From Pannonibacter tanglangensis (GTDB lineage: Bacteria; Pseudomonadota; Alphaproteobacteria; Rhizobiales; Stappiaceae), in the NCBI RefSeq assembly GCF_009915685.1, contig NZ_JAABLP010000003.1: a stretch of 64,000 bases of DNA. One strand, given 5' to 3'. Of the stretch, positions 57,552-64,000 are shown piece after piece. The number at the start of each line of letters is the position of its first letter. Position 1 is the stretch's first letter. The notes under the pieces are model-generated. The model was not told the origin of the DNA. It searched no databases and saw only the letters and a program-made list of their open reading frames with translations. Position numbers and translations under genes: made by a program.

Positions 57552-58262
57552 TCAGGCGTTCTCGAGATCGGCGAGGCCGGTTTCATCGATCTTGCGGCGA
57601 GCCTCCAGCAGCTGCTTGCCCGTCACCATGAAGTAGACGTTCTCGGCGATGTTGGTGGCATGGTCACCGATGCGCTCGATGTTCTTGGCGCAGAACAGCA
57701 GATGCGCGCACTGGGTGATCTTGCGCGGGTCTTCCATCATGTAAGTCAGCAGCTCGCGGAACAGCGAGGTGTAGATCGCATCCACCTCGTCGTCACGCTC
57801 GCGCACGGCCTGGGCTGCCGCGGCGTCGTGGCTGGTGTAGGCGTCAAGCACGGCCTTGAGCTGGCTCAGCGCCAGTTCGGACATGTGCTCCACGCCGAAG
57901 GCGGCCTTCTTGGAGTTGAAGTCGCCATCGATGGCGATGACGCGCTTGGCGATGTTCTTGGCAAGATCGCCGACCCGTTCCAGATCGTTGGCGATGCGAC
58001 CGGCGGCCATGATCTCGCGCAGGTCCTGGCCCATCGGCTGGCGCAGGGCGACGATGCGGATGAACTTCGCCTCGATCTCCTGCTGCAGCTCGTCGAGACG
58101 GGCGTCCTGCAGGATGGTCTTGTGGGCCTTTTCCAGATCCTGCGACAGCAGGGCGGTCACGGCGTCGTTGACCAGCGCCTCGGCGAGGCCACCCATCTCG
58201 GCCACACGGCCAGCCAGCTCGCGCAGTTCTTCATCGTAGGAACTGACGGTATGCTCGGACAT
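57552..58262 (-). CDS. phoU: Phosphate transport regulator PhoU
   Basis: A 236-residue all-helical cytoplasmic protein with two PhoU repeats. Each repeat carries the acidic metal-binding motif E/D-x-x-x-D: MAAGRIANDLERVGDLAKNIAKRV in the first and CAKNIERIGDHATNIAENVYFM in the second. It represses PhoR signalling when phosphate is plentiful and controls Pst uptake. The true start is ATG 58262 (MSEHTVSSYDEEL); the open frame extends upstream into pstB in another reading frame. It lies 35 bases after pstB. Confidence 0.95.
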   Translation of the reverse strand: MSEHTVSSYDEELRELAGRVAEMGGLAEALVNDAVTALLSQDLEKAHKTILQDARLDELQQEIEAKFIRIVALRQPMGQDLREIMAAGRIANDLERVGDLAKNIAKRVIAIDGDFNSKKAAFGVEHMSELALSQLKAVLDAYTSHDAAAAQAVRERDDEVDAIYTSLFRELLTYMMEDPRKITQCAHLLFCAKNIERIGDHATNIAENVYFMVTGKQLLEARRKIDETGLADLENA

Positions 58263-58297
58263 GTTCAAATCCTTCTCGCGTTGGAAACCACTGGACC

Positions 58298-59095
58298 TTA
58301 ACCGAAGCGACCGGTGATGTAGTCCTGCGTACGCTTGTCCTGCGGGTTGGTGAAGATGTCCTGCGTCGCGCCTTCCTCGACGAGATTGCCGAGGTGGAAG
58401 AAGGCGGTGCGCTGGGACACGCGGGCGGCCTGCTGCATGGAGTGGGTCACGATCACGATCGTGTAGTTGGCGCGCAGCTCGTCGATCAGTTCCTCGACCT
58501 TGGCCGTGGCAATCGGGTCCAGCGCCGAGCACGGCTCGTCCATGAGGATCACTTCCGGGCTGACGGCGATGGCGCGGGCAATGCACAGGCGCTGCTGCTG
58601 GCCACCGGACAGGCCGGTGCCCGGGCCGTCGAGACGGTCCTTGACCTCGTTCCAGAGGCCGGCCTTCTGCAGCGAGGAGGCGACGATCTCGTCCAGCTCC
58701 GACTTCTTGCGGGCAAGACCGTGAATGCGCGGGCCATAGGCCACGTTCTCGTAGATCGACTTCGGGAACGGGTTCGGCTTCTGGAACACCATGCCGACCT
58801 TGGCGCGCAGCTGCACCGGATCGACCTTGGGGTCATAGATGTTCTCGCCGTCGATGGAGATGTTGCCCTCGACGCGGCAGATGTCGATCGTGTCGTTCAT
58901 GCGGTTGAGGCACCGCAGGAAAGTGGACTTGCCACAGCCCGACGGGCCGATGAAGGCCGTGACCGAACGCGGCTGGATCGCGATGTCCACGTCCTTGATG
59001 GCGTGCTTCTCGCCATAATAGACCTGAACCTTGCGGGCGGAAATCTTCGCATCAGTCATGGCAGCTGCCTTTGTCGTAACAGACATGTCGTTCAT
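58298..59095 (-). CDS. pstB: Phosphate ABC transporter ATP-binding protein PstB
   Basis: A 265-residue ATPase powering phosphate import. Walker A GPSGCGKST is at 50-58, the signature LSGGQQQRL follows, Walker B is VILMDEPCSALDP and the switch His lies in TIVIVTHSMQQAARVS. The N-terminal 20 residues are extra relative to E. coli PstB, with further possible starts at M4 and M13. The gene begins 13 bases after the pstA stop. Confidence 0.95.
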   Translation of the reverse strand: MNDMSVTTKAAAMTDAKISARKVQVYYGEKHAIKDVDIAIQPRSVTAFIGPSGCGKSTFLRCLNRMNDTIDICRVEGNISIDGENIYDPKVDPVQLRAKVGMVFQKPNPFPKSIYENVAYGPRIHGLARKKSELDEIVASSLQKAGLWNEVKDRLDGPGTGLSGGQQQRLCIARAIAVSPEVILMDEPCSALDPIATAKVEELIDELRANYTIVIVTHSMQQAARVSQRTAFFHLGNLVEEGATQDIFTNPQDKRTQDYITGRFG

Positions 59096-59108
59096 GGTCG
59101 CGGTTCCC

Positions 59109-60467
59109 TTACCAGCGGCGTTCGAACTTGCGACGCAGGATGATCGCCACGATGTTCATGGCCAGCAGGAAGACCAGCAGGATGATGATCCCGCCCCAGG
59201 CCTTCTCGTAGAAGGCCGGGTCCGCACGCTTGGCCCATTCGTAGATCTGGGCGGGCATGGCCGAGTTCGGCGACAGGAAGCCGGCCGTGACCCCGTCGGG
59301 ATAGTTGGAGGCGATGAAGCCCACCATGCCGATCAGGAGGAGCGGTGCGGTCTCGCCGAGGGCGTGTGCCATGCCGATGATCGTGCCCGTCATGATGCCC
59401 GGCATGGCCAGCGGCAGCACGTGGTGGAACACGGCCTGCATCTTCGAGGCGCCGACGCCGAGCGCGGCGTCACGGATGCTCGGCGGCACGGCCTTGAGGG
59501 CCGCCCGGGTCGAGATGATGATGGTCGGCAGCGTCATCAGCGTCAGCACCAGGCCGCCGACCAGCGGCGCGGACTGCGGCAGATGGGCAAACTGGATGAA
59601 CACGGCCAGACCGAGGATGCCGAACACGATCGAGGGAACGGCCGCCAGGTTGGCGATGTTCACTTCGATCAGGTCGGTGAAGCGGTTCTTCGGCGCGAAT
59701 TCCTCAAGATAGATGGACGCCGCGACGCCGATGGGCAGCGACAGCAGCAGCACCACGAGCATCATGTAGAAGGAGCCGATCATCGAGACGCCGAGACCGG
59801 CCTTCTCGGGACGCGAGTCGGAGGCGTCCGAGCCCAGGATGAAGTCCCAGTTGAAGCGGCGCTCGATGGTTCCCTTCTCCACCATCTGGTCGACGAGGTC
59901 GAGATGCGCGGGATCCAGGTTCTTGTCGTTGGCGAGGCTCTCGCGGGTGACGCGGCCCTTGAGGTAGCCGTCGACACGGGCGGCGGCGTAGATGTCGAAG
60001 ACGACCGTCTTGCCGATCTCGCCCGGGTTCTGGAGCACGAATTCGCGCACCTGCGTTGCCGCACCGGAGGACAGCATCTTGCGCAGGTCGGCCGGCTTCA
60101 TGTCGGTGGTGATGCCGGCGCCTGCCAGCTTCTCCTTCAGCGCGGCGTCGATCAGCGCGTTGTACTGCGAGGTCTTCACGACCGACGCCTCGGCGGCATC
60201 GATCTTGGCCTTGTCGAGGGGGATCGACACCTGGATGAAGGTCTGGGTGAAGGCCACCGTGCCGTTGCTGATGATCGCGTACATCAGGGCAGCCAGGAAG
60301 GACAGGCCGACGAGGATGGCGACGATGCCGTAGGCCTTGAAGCGCACCTCTGCGGCGTTGCGCTTGCGGGTCAGGGCGTCGAGTTCATACAGCGACTTGG
60401 ACTTGCGCGGCTGCGCGTTCTGGCTGTCGTCCGGCAGGACCGGAGCATTCACTGTCGCGTCGGTCAT
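59109..60467 (-). CDS. pstA: Phosphate ABC transporter permease PstA
   Basis: A 452-residue inner-membrane permease subunit. After an N-terminal helix (AYGIVAILVGLSFLAALMYAI) comes a large periplasmic insertion of about 160 residues, which makes the protein roughly 150 residues longer than E. coli PstA (296). The permease core starts at SMIGSFYMMLVVLLLSLPIGVAASIYLEEFA, and the coupling EAA-type loop is RDAALGVGASKMQAVFHHVLPLAMPGI. Such enlarged PstA forms occur in alphaproteobacteria. It overlaps pstC by four bases (ATGA). Confidence 0.94.
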   Translation of the reverse strand: MTDATVNAPVLPDDSQNAQPRKSKSLYELDALTRKRNAAEVRFKAYGIVAILVGLSFLAALMYAIISNGTVAFTQTFIQVSIPLDKAKIDAAEASVVKTSQYNALIDAALKEKLAGAGITTDMKPADLRKMLSSGAATQVREFVLQNPGEIGKTVVFDIYAAARVDGYLKGRVTRESLANDKNLDPAHLDLVDQMVEKGTIERRFNWDFILGSDASDSRPEKAGLGVSMIGSFYMMLVVLLLSLPIGVAASIYLEEFAPKNRFTDLIEVNIANLAAVPSIVFGILGLAVFIQFAHLPQSAPLVGGLVLTLMTLPTIIISTRAALKAVPPSIRDAALGVGASKMQAVFHHVLPLAMPGIMTGTIIGMAHALGETAPLLLIGMVGFIASNYPDGVTAGFLSPNSAMPAQIYEWAKRADPAFYEKAWGGIIILLVFLLAMNIVAIILRRKFERRW

Positions 60468-61933
60468 TCGTACTGCTCCCGGTACTTGCGCACGATGTAG
60501 AGCGCGATGATGTTGAGCCCGAGCGTGATCACGAAGAGGGTCATGCCGAGTGCGAAGGCGACGAGGGCCTCCGGCGAGGCGAAGTCGGCGTCACCGGTCA
60601 GCTGGCTGACGATCTTGGCAGTGACGGTGGTCATCGCCTCGAAGGGGTTCAGGCTGAACTTCGCGGCGGCACCGGCGCCCATCACCACGATCATCGTCTC
60701 GCCGACGGCGCGGGAGGCCGACAGCAGGAAGGCACCGACGATGCCCGGGAGGGCGGCGGGCAGGATCACCTTGCGCACGGTTTCCGAATGGGTGGCGCCC
60801 AGACCGAGCGAGCCGTCACGCAGCGACTGCGGCACGGCGTTGATGATGTCGTCCGACAGCGAGCTCATGAACGGGATGATCATGATGCCCATCACCAGAC
60901 CGGCGGTGACGACGGCAGTGCCGCCCTGCATCCAGTTCAGGCCGAAGGCACCGCCCTCGCCGAACAGGCTGACCAGAGCGGGGCCGACCGTGAGCAGCGC
61001 GAACAGGCCGTAGACGATCGTCGGGATGCCGGCGAGCACCTCGAGCAGGGGCTTGGCCACGGACCGGACAGTCGGGCTTGCATATTCGGACAGGTAGATC
61101 GCCGCAAAGAGGCCGATCGGAACGGCGACCGACAGGGCGATGATCGAGATGTAGAACGTGGCCCAGAGCAGCGGCACGATGCCGAGCGAGGAGCCGCCGT
61201 GGAAGCTCGGGCTCCAGGTCATGCCGAAGAAGAAGTCGGCAGCCGGATAGAGCTTGAAGAACTCGACCGTGTTGAAGACCAGCGAGAAGAAGATGCCGGC
61301 CGTCGTCAGGATCGCGATGGACGCGGCGCAGACCAGCATGCCCATGACGATGTGCTCGACACGGTTGCGGGCCCGGAAGTCCTTGTTGGTCGACAGCACC
61401 GCGTAGGCAAGACCACCGAAGGCGACCAGCAGCACGAGCAGCGTGCGCAGCGTGTTTCCGGCGGAGGCAAGCTCGCGGTAGCTCTGGGCCGCGCGCAGGG
61501 TCTCGGACGACACGTCGGACCCCAGGGCGACGCCGATGTCGCCGAGACGGCCGCGGACGTCGGTCAGTTCGGTGCGGATGGAACGCGCCTGCTCGTCGGT
61601 CATCACCCCGCTGCTGACGGCAAGGTCAAGGCCGTCGGCGACACGCCGGACATCGCTCAGCACCAGGTCAAGCGAACTCTTGGCAATCGCGTCCTGCGAG
61701 ATCATGCCCGAGATCTGGGAGTTGATCACGACGGGCTGGATCAGGAGCCAGGCGCAAAGCGTCAGGATGGAGGGGACCAGCACCATCAGGCTGACGTGCC
61801 AGCCGTAGTATCCGGGCAGGGAATGCAGGTTGCGGGCATCGCCGCCGGCGCTGGCAACAGCGCGGATGCGACCGGCGAAGAAACCGGCGGCGGCAAGGCC
61901 GACAATGACCAGGAGAAGGAAGAAAAGAGACAT
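60464..61933 (-). CDS. pstC: Phosphate ABC transporter permease PstC
   Basis: A 489-residue permease subunit, well above the 319 of E. coli PstC. The extra length is N-terminal: three more helices (SLFFLLLVIVGLAAAGFFAG, VSLMVLVPSILTLCAWLLI, NTLRTLLVLLVAFGGLAYAV) and a periplasmic helical segment between them. The core contains the conserved SFHGGSSLGIVPLLWATFYISIIALSVAVPIGLFAAIYLSEYA. The EAA-type coupling loop is RDGSLGLGATHSETVRKVILPAALPGI. It is the second gene of the operon, 69 bases after pstS, with a strong hairpin in between. Confidence 0.94.
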   Translation of the reverse strand: MSLFFLLLVIVGLAAAGFFAGRIRAVASAGGDARNLHSLPGYYGWHVSLMVLVPSILTLCAWLLIQPVVINSQISGMISQDAIAKSSLDLVLSDVRRVADGLDLAVSSGVMTDEQARSIRTELTDVRGRLGDIGVALGSDVSSETLRAAQSYRELASAGNTLRTLLVLLVAFGGLAYAVLSTNKDFRARNRVEHIVMGMLVCAASIAILTTAGIFFSLVFNTVEFFKLYPAADFFFGMTWSPSFHGGSSLGIVPLLWATFYISIIALSVAVPIGLFAAIYLSEYASPTVRSVAKPLLEVLAGIPTIVYGLFALLTVGPALVSLFGEGGAFGLNWMQGGTAVVTAGLVMGIMIIPFMSSLSDDIINAVPQSLRDGSLGLGATHSETVRKVILPAALPGIVGAFLLSASRAVGETMIVVMGAGAAAKFSLNPFEAMTTVTAKIVSQLTGDADFASPEALVAFALGMTLFVITLGLNIIALYIVRKYREQYE

Positions 61934-61963
61934 GAGGCGCGACCCACCAGCAACAGGGACAAG

Positions 61964-61987
61964 AAAGGGCGGCTTTCGCCGCCCTTT
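61964..61987 (-). promoter_or_regulatory. Intercistronic hairpin between pstS and pstC
   Basis: A perfect 10-bp stem, AAAGGGCGGC (61964-61973) with GCCGCCCTTT (61978-61987). On the minus-strand mRNA the loop reads GAAA, an unusually stable tetraloop, and the stem ends with U-rich sequence CTTT. It fits partial termination or mRNA end protection that keeps pstS more abundant than the downstream subunits. Confidence 0.75.
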
Positions 61988-62002
61988 CAGTGTGAGGTCG
62001 GC

Positions 62003-63034
62003 TTACTGGCCGATGGTCTTGGCGGCAGCCACGTCGGCCTGAACCTTGGCCAGCTCCGGATCGGAGACGAGGCCGTACTGGGCGAGCGGGCCGTTTGCGC
62101 CGGCGATTTCGTCAGAGACGAAGAACTGGGCGAATTCCTGCAGGCCCGGGATCACGCCGATGTGCGCCTTCTTGACGTAGAAGTACAGCGGACGGGAGAC
62201 CGGGTATTCGCCGGACGCGATCGCAGCAACGGTCGGGACGACGTTGTTGATCGTGGCGACCTGCAGCTTGTCGGTGTTGTTCTCGTAGAAGGACAGACCG
62301 AACACGCCGATGCCGTTCTTGTTCGACTCGATGCGGGCAAGGGTCTCGGTGTAGTCGCCGTCGATGTCAACGGACACGCCGTCGGTGCGCAGGGTGATGC
62401 ACTTCTTGGCAGCGCCCTTCTCGTCGGCCTTCTTGAAGACGTCCAGCGCACCGGTTTCCTTGCAGCCGGCCGCGATGACCTTCTCTTCAAACACTTCGCG
62501 GGTGCCGTGCTTGGTGCCCGGGACGAAGGCGAGGATCGGCTGATCCGGCAGGTTCGGGTTCACGTCCTTCCAGGACTTGGCGGTGTTCGGAACGACCTTG
62601 CCGTCGACGACGACTTCAGCGGCCAGAGCCTTGAACCAGTCAGCCGGGGTGAAGGCGAACTTGTTGCCCTTGATGTCGGAGGCGAACACGATGCCGTCAT
62701 AGCCGATGCGGACTTCGATGATGTCCTTCACGCCGGCTTCGGCGCAGGCCTTGATCTCGGCTTCACGGATCGGGCGCGAGGAGTTCGCGATGTCGATGGT
62801 GTTCTCGCCAACGCCTTCGCAGAACTTCTTCAGACCGGCGGACGAACCGCCCGACTCGACCACCGGGGTCGGGAAGTCGGTGTTTTCGCCGAAGGCTTCA
62901 GCAACGATCGAGGCGTAGGGCAGAACGGTGGACGAACCGGCGATCTGGATCTGGTCGCGGGCCTGGGCGGCGCCGGCGACGGCGGTGGCAGCAACTGCGA
63001 GGGCTGCAACGCTGACGAAAGACTTGAACTTCAC
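62003..63034 (-). CDS. pstS: Phosphate-binding periplasmic protein PstS
   Basis: A 343-residue exported phosphate-binding protein. Signal peptide KFKSFVSVAALAVAATAVAGAAQA; the mature part begins RDQIQIAGSSTVLPYASIV, whose SSTV loop contacts phosphate. Other phosphate-site segments are ESGGSSAGLKKFCEG, IANSSRPIRE, YDGIVFAS and the GTKHGTREVFEEKV loop. GTG 63034 is chosen because GGGAGTGG lies upstream and it fits the signal peptide; an ATG at 63058 is possible but lacks a good site. First gene of the pst operon, behind a Pho-box promoter. Confidence 0.95.
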   Translation of the reverse strand: MKFKSFVSVAALAVAATAVAGAAQARDQIQIAGSSTVLPYASIVAEAFGENTDFPTPVVESGGSSAGLKKFCEGVGENTIDIANSSRPIREAEIKACAEAGVKDIIEVRIGYDGIVFASDIKGNKFAFTPADWFKALAAEVVVDGKVVPNTAKSWKDVNPNLPDQPILAFVPGTKHGTREVFEEKVIAAGCKETGALDVFKKADEKGAAKKCITLRTDGVSVDIDGDYTETLARIESNKNGIGVFGLSFYENNTDKLQVATINNVVPTVAAIASGEYPVSRPLYFYVKKAHIGVIPGLQEFAQFFVSDEIAGANGPLAQYGLVSDPELAKVQADVAAAKTIGQ

Positions 63035-63105
63035 TTGACCACTCCCTTCGAATGTCAAGGTTTTCGGAGCACCACTCGGCCAGTGCGGACCGGAGCGATG
63101 GGCGG

Positions 63106-63161
63106 ACCATAGGTGGCTGTCATGTGACTTGTATGACAGTTGAATATCAGTTTTGTGACAA
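63106..63161 (-). promoter_or_regulatory. PhoB-dependent promoter (tandem Pho boxes and -10)
   Basis: Read on the minus strand there are four 7-base units spaced by four bases: TTGTCAC (63161-63155), CTGATAT (63150-63144), CTGTCAT (63139-63133) and GTCACAT (63128-63122). The 11-base period is that of PhoB direct repeats (CTGTCAT consensus). A -10 element TATGGT (63111-63106) begins ten bases after the last unit, the spacing of PhoB-activated promoters. The pstS start is about 70 bases further on. Confidence 0.85.
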
Positions 63162-63268
63162 ACTAAGCCGTTGCCCTGCTTTGATTTTCCTTTGGCTGAC
63201 GAGGCGTTCTTGCCAGTTTTGTGACGGTTCTGCGCACACGGCTGCGCGGCTGGCGGCCGGGTGCCGCA

Positions 63269-63291
63269 CGGGGCCGCCAGCGACGGCCCCG
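63269..63291 (-). terminator. Hairpin after the second pstS-like gene
   Basis: CGGGGCCG (63269-63276) pairs with CGGCCCCG (63284-63291) across seven bases, 13 bases beyond the stop of the upstream pstS paralogue on the minus strand. No T run follows, so read-through into the Pho-box promoter region is possible. Confidence 0.45.
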
Positions 63292-63304
63292 CAGGCGGCG
63301 GCAG

Positions 63305-64000
63305 TCAGTTGCCGGCAAAGGAAGTCTCGACCTGCCGGACCTGGGCAACGCGCTCGGCGTCCGGCAGCGGAATGAGACCCTTCTGCTTCAGATAGCCACC
63401 CGGTCCCCAGGCCTGCTCGCGCGTCAGCTCGGTGAGGTATTCGGGCATGCCTGGAACCGCCTCGGCGTGTTCCTTCTTGAAGTAGACGTAGAGTGCCCGG
63501 GAGAGCGGATAGGCCCCATAGGCGATGTTGGTGAAGGTGGGCTCGATCCCGGAGATCCGCGCGCCCTTGAGGTGGCTGAGATTGGCGTTGAGGAAAGAAA
63601 AGCCGAAGATGCCGAGCGCCGTGGGCGTCGCATCGAGCAGCTGGACCACCAGCTCGTCATTCTCGCCCGTGTCCAGATAGACGCCATCCTCGCGGATGGC
63701 GTGGCAGGCCTTGCCCTTGAGGCCCAGAGCGGCGGCGTCCGGCACCCGGGCACAGCCTGCCTCCAGCGCCATCTCGGAGAAGGCATCGCGGGTGCCGGAG
63801 GTGGGCGGCGGGCCGAAGACCTGGATCGGGCTGTCCGGCAGGTCGGCGCTGATGTCGGACCACTTGCGATAAGGATTGTCCACCAGCCGGCCATCAACCG
63901 GCACCCTGGCGGCCAGCGCGAGGAAGAGCTGCGGCAGGGCGAGGTTGAAGTCCGGCGCGTCCTTGAAGCCCGCCAGCACGATGCCGTCGAAGCCGATCTT
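63305..64000 (-). CDS. Second PstS-like phosphate-binding protein (5' end beyond window)
   Basis: A partial gene giving the C-terminal 231 residues of a PstS paralogue; the reading frame runs off the right edge. Recognisable segments are KIGFDGIVLAGF (compare YDGIVFAS in PstS), PIQVFGPPPTSGTRDAFSEMAL (the SGTR phosphate loop), LGIFGFSFLNAN and YPLSRALYVYFKKEHAEAVPGMPEYL. It is clearly related to, but well diverged from, the PstS encoded next to it, so this is an old duplication rather than a recent copy. It is read in the same direction as the pst operon and ends 271 bases before the pstS start. Confidence 0.9.
   Translation of the reverse strand, partial: KIGFDGIVLAGFKDAPDFNLALPQLFLALAARVPVDGRLVDNPYRKWSDISADLPDSPIQVFGPPPTSGTRDAFSEMALEAGCARVPDAAALGLKGKACHAIREDGVYLDTGENDELVVQLLDATPTALGIFGFSFLNANLSHLKGARISGIEPTFTNIAYGAYPLSRALYVYFKKEHAEAVPGMPEYLTELTREQAWGPGGYLKQKGLIPLPDAERVAQVRQVETSFAGN

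Overview
The window comes from a GC-rich alphaproteobacterium, most likely a member of the Hyphomicrobiales. This rests on a gcrA cell-cycle regulator, a long PodJ-like polarity protein with Sel1 repeats, a SAM-II riboswitch in front of metZ, class I lysyl-tRNA synthetase, a long two-domain dCTP deaminase, and the argD-argF-hslO order. A Stappia/Pannonibacter-like relative is my guess, but the sequence alone cannot fix the genus. Coding density is high and nearly everything is chromosomal housekeeping. I see no insertion sequence, prophage or CRISPR array.

Layout. 0.2-3.6 kb: an HSL-type esterase, a hotdog thioesterase, a secreted coiled-coil protein and a DsbA-fold isomerase. 3.7-12.8 kb: the four 'ligase-associated' DNA repair genes (ATP ligase, MBL exonuclease, Lhr-type helicase, PdeM phosphoesterase), split by a DEAD-box RNA helicase and an NTF2-like protein. 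12.9-14.6 kb: a TSUP exporter with its TIGR02186 partner. 14.7-19.1 kb: podJ-like gene. 19.5-26.2 kb: a MerR regulator and an acyl-CoA degradation operon (acyl-CoA dehydrogenase, GST, thiolase, FadB-like) with a palindromic operator at the promoter. 26.2-27.0 kb: an 870-base gene-free stretch with a regular G-quadruplex motif and a foldback.

27-40 kb: AraC regulator, small membrane protein, 10-bp tandem repeat, histone-deacetylase-like enzyme, dCTP deaminase, SAM-II riboswitch with attenuator and metZ, CDP-alcohol transferase, apaG, TerB-like protein, lysyl-tRNA synthetase, degenerate nuclease-like protein, S24-type repressor, DUF952, pyrD, NaChBac-type channel and tRNA-Gly(CCC). 40-52 kb: a very large DUF4114-type protein, a membrane GT2 with an extra N-terminal domain, a small periplasmic binding protein, a hydrolase, and an RND efflux pair. 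52-56.4 kb: hslO, argF, argD and gcrA.

56.5-64 kb: a complete phosphate-starvation module read leftward, pstS-pstC-pstA-pstB-phoU-phoB, driven by a tandem Pho box, plus a second pstS paralogue cut by the window end. PhoB made at the end of the operon is expected to act on the Pho box in front of pstS, and PhoU to damp the sensor kinase, which is not in the window. No strikingly new system is evident. The best candidates for follow-up are the split repair cluster with its NTF2-like neighbour, the attenuator after the SAM-II aptamer, the S24 repressor that appears to have lost both catalytic residues, the 1107-residue exoprotein beside the GT2, and the G-quadruplex intergenic region.
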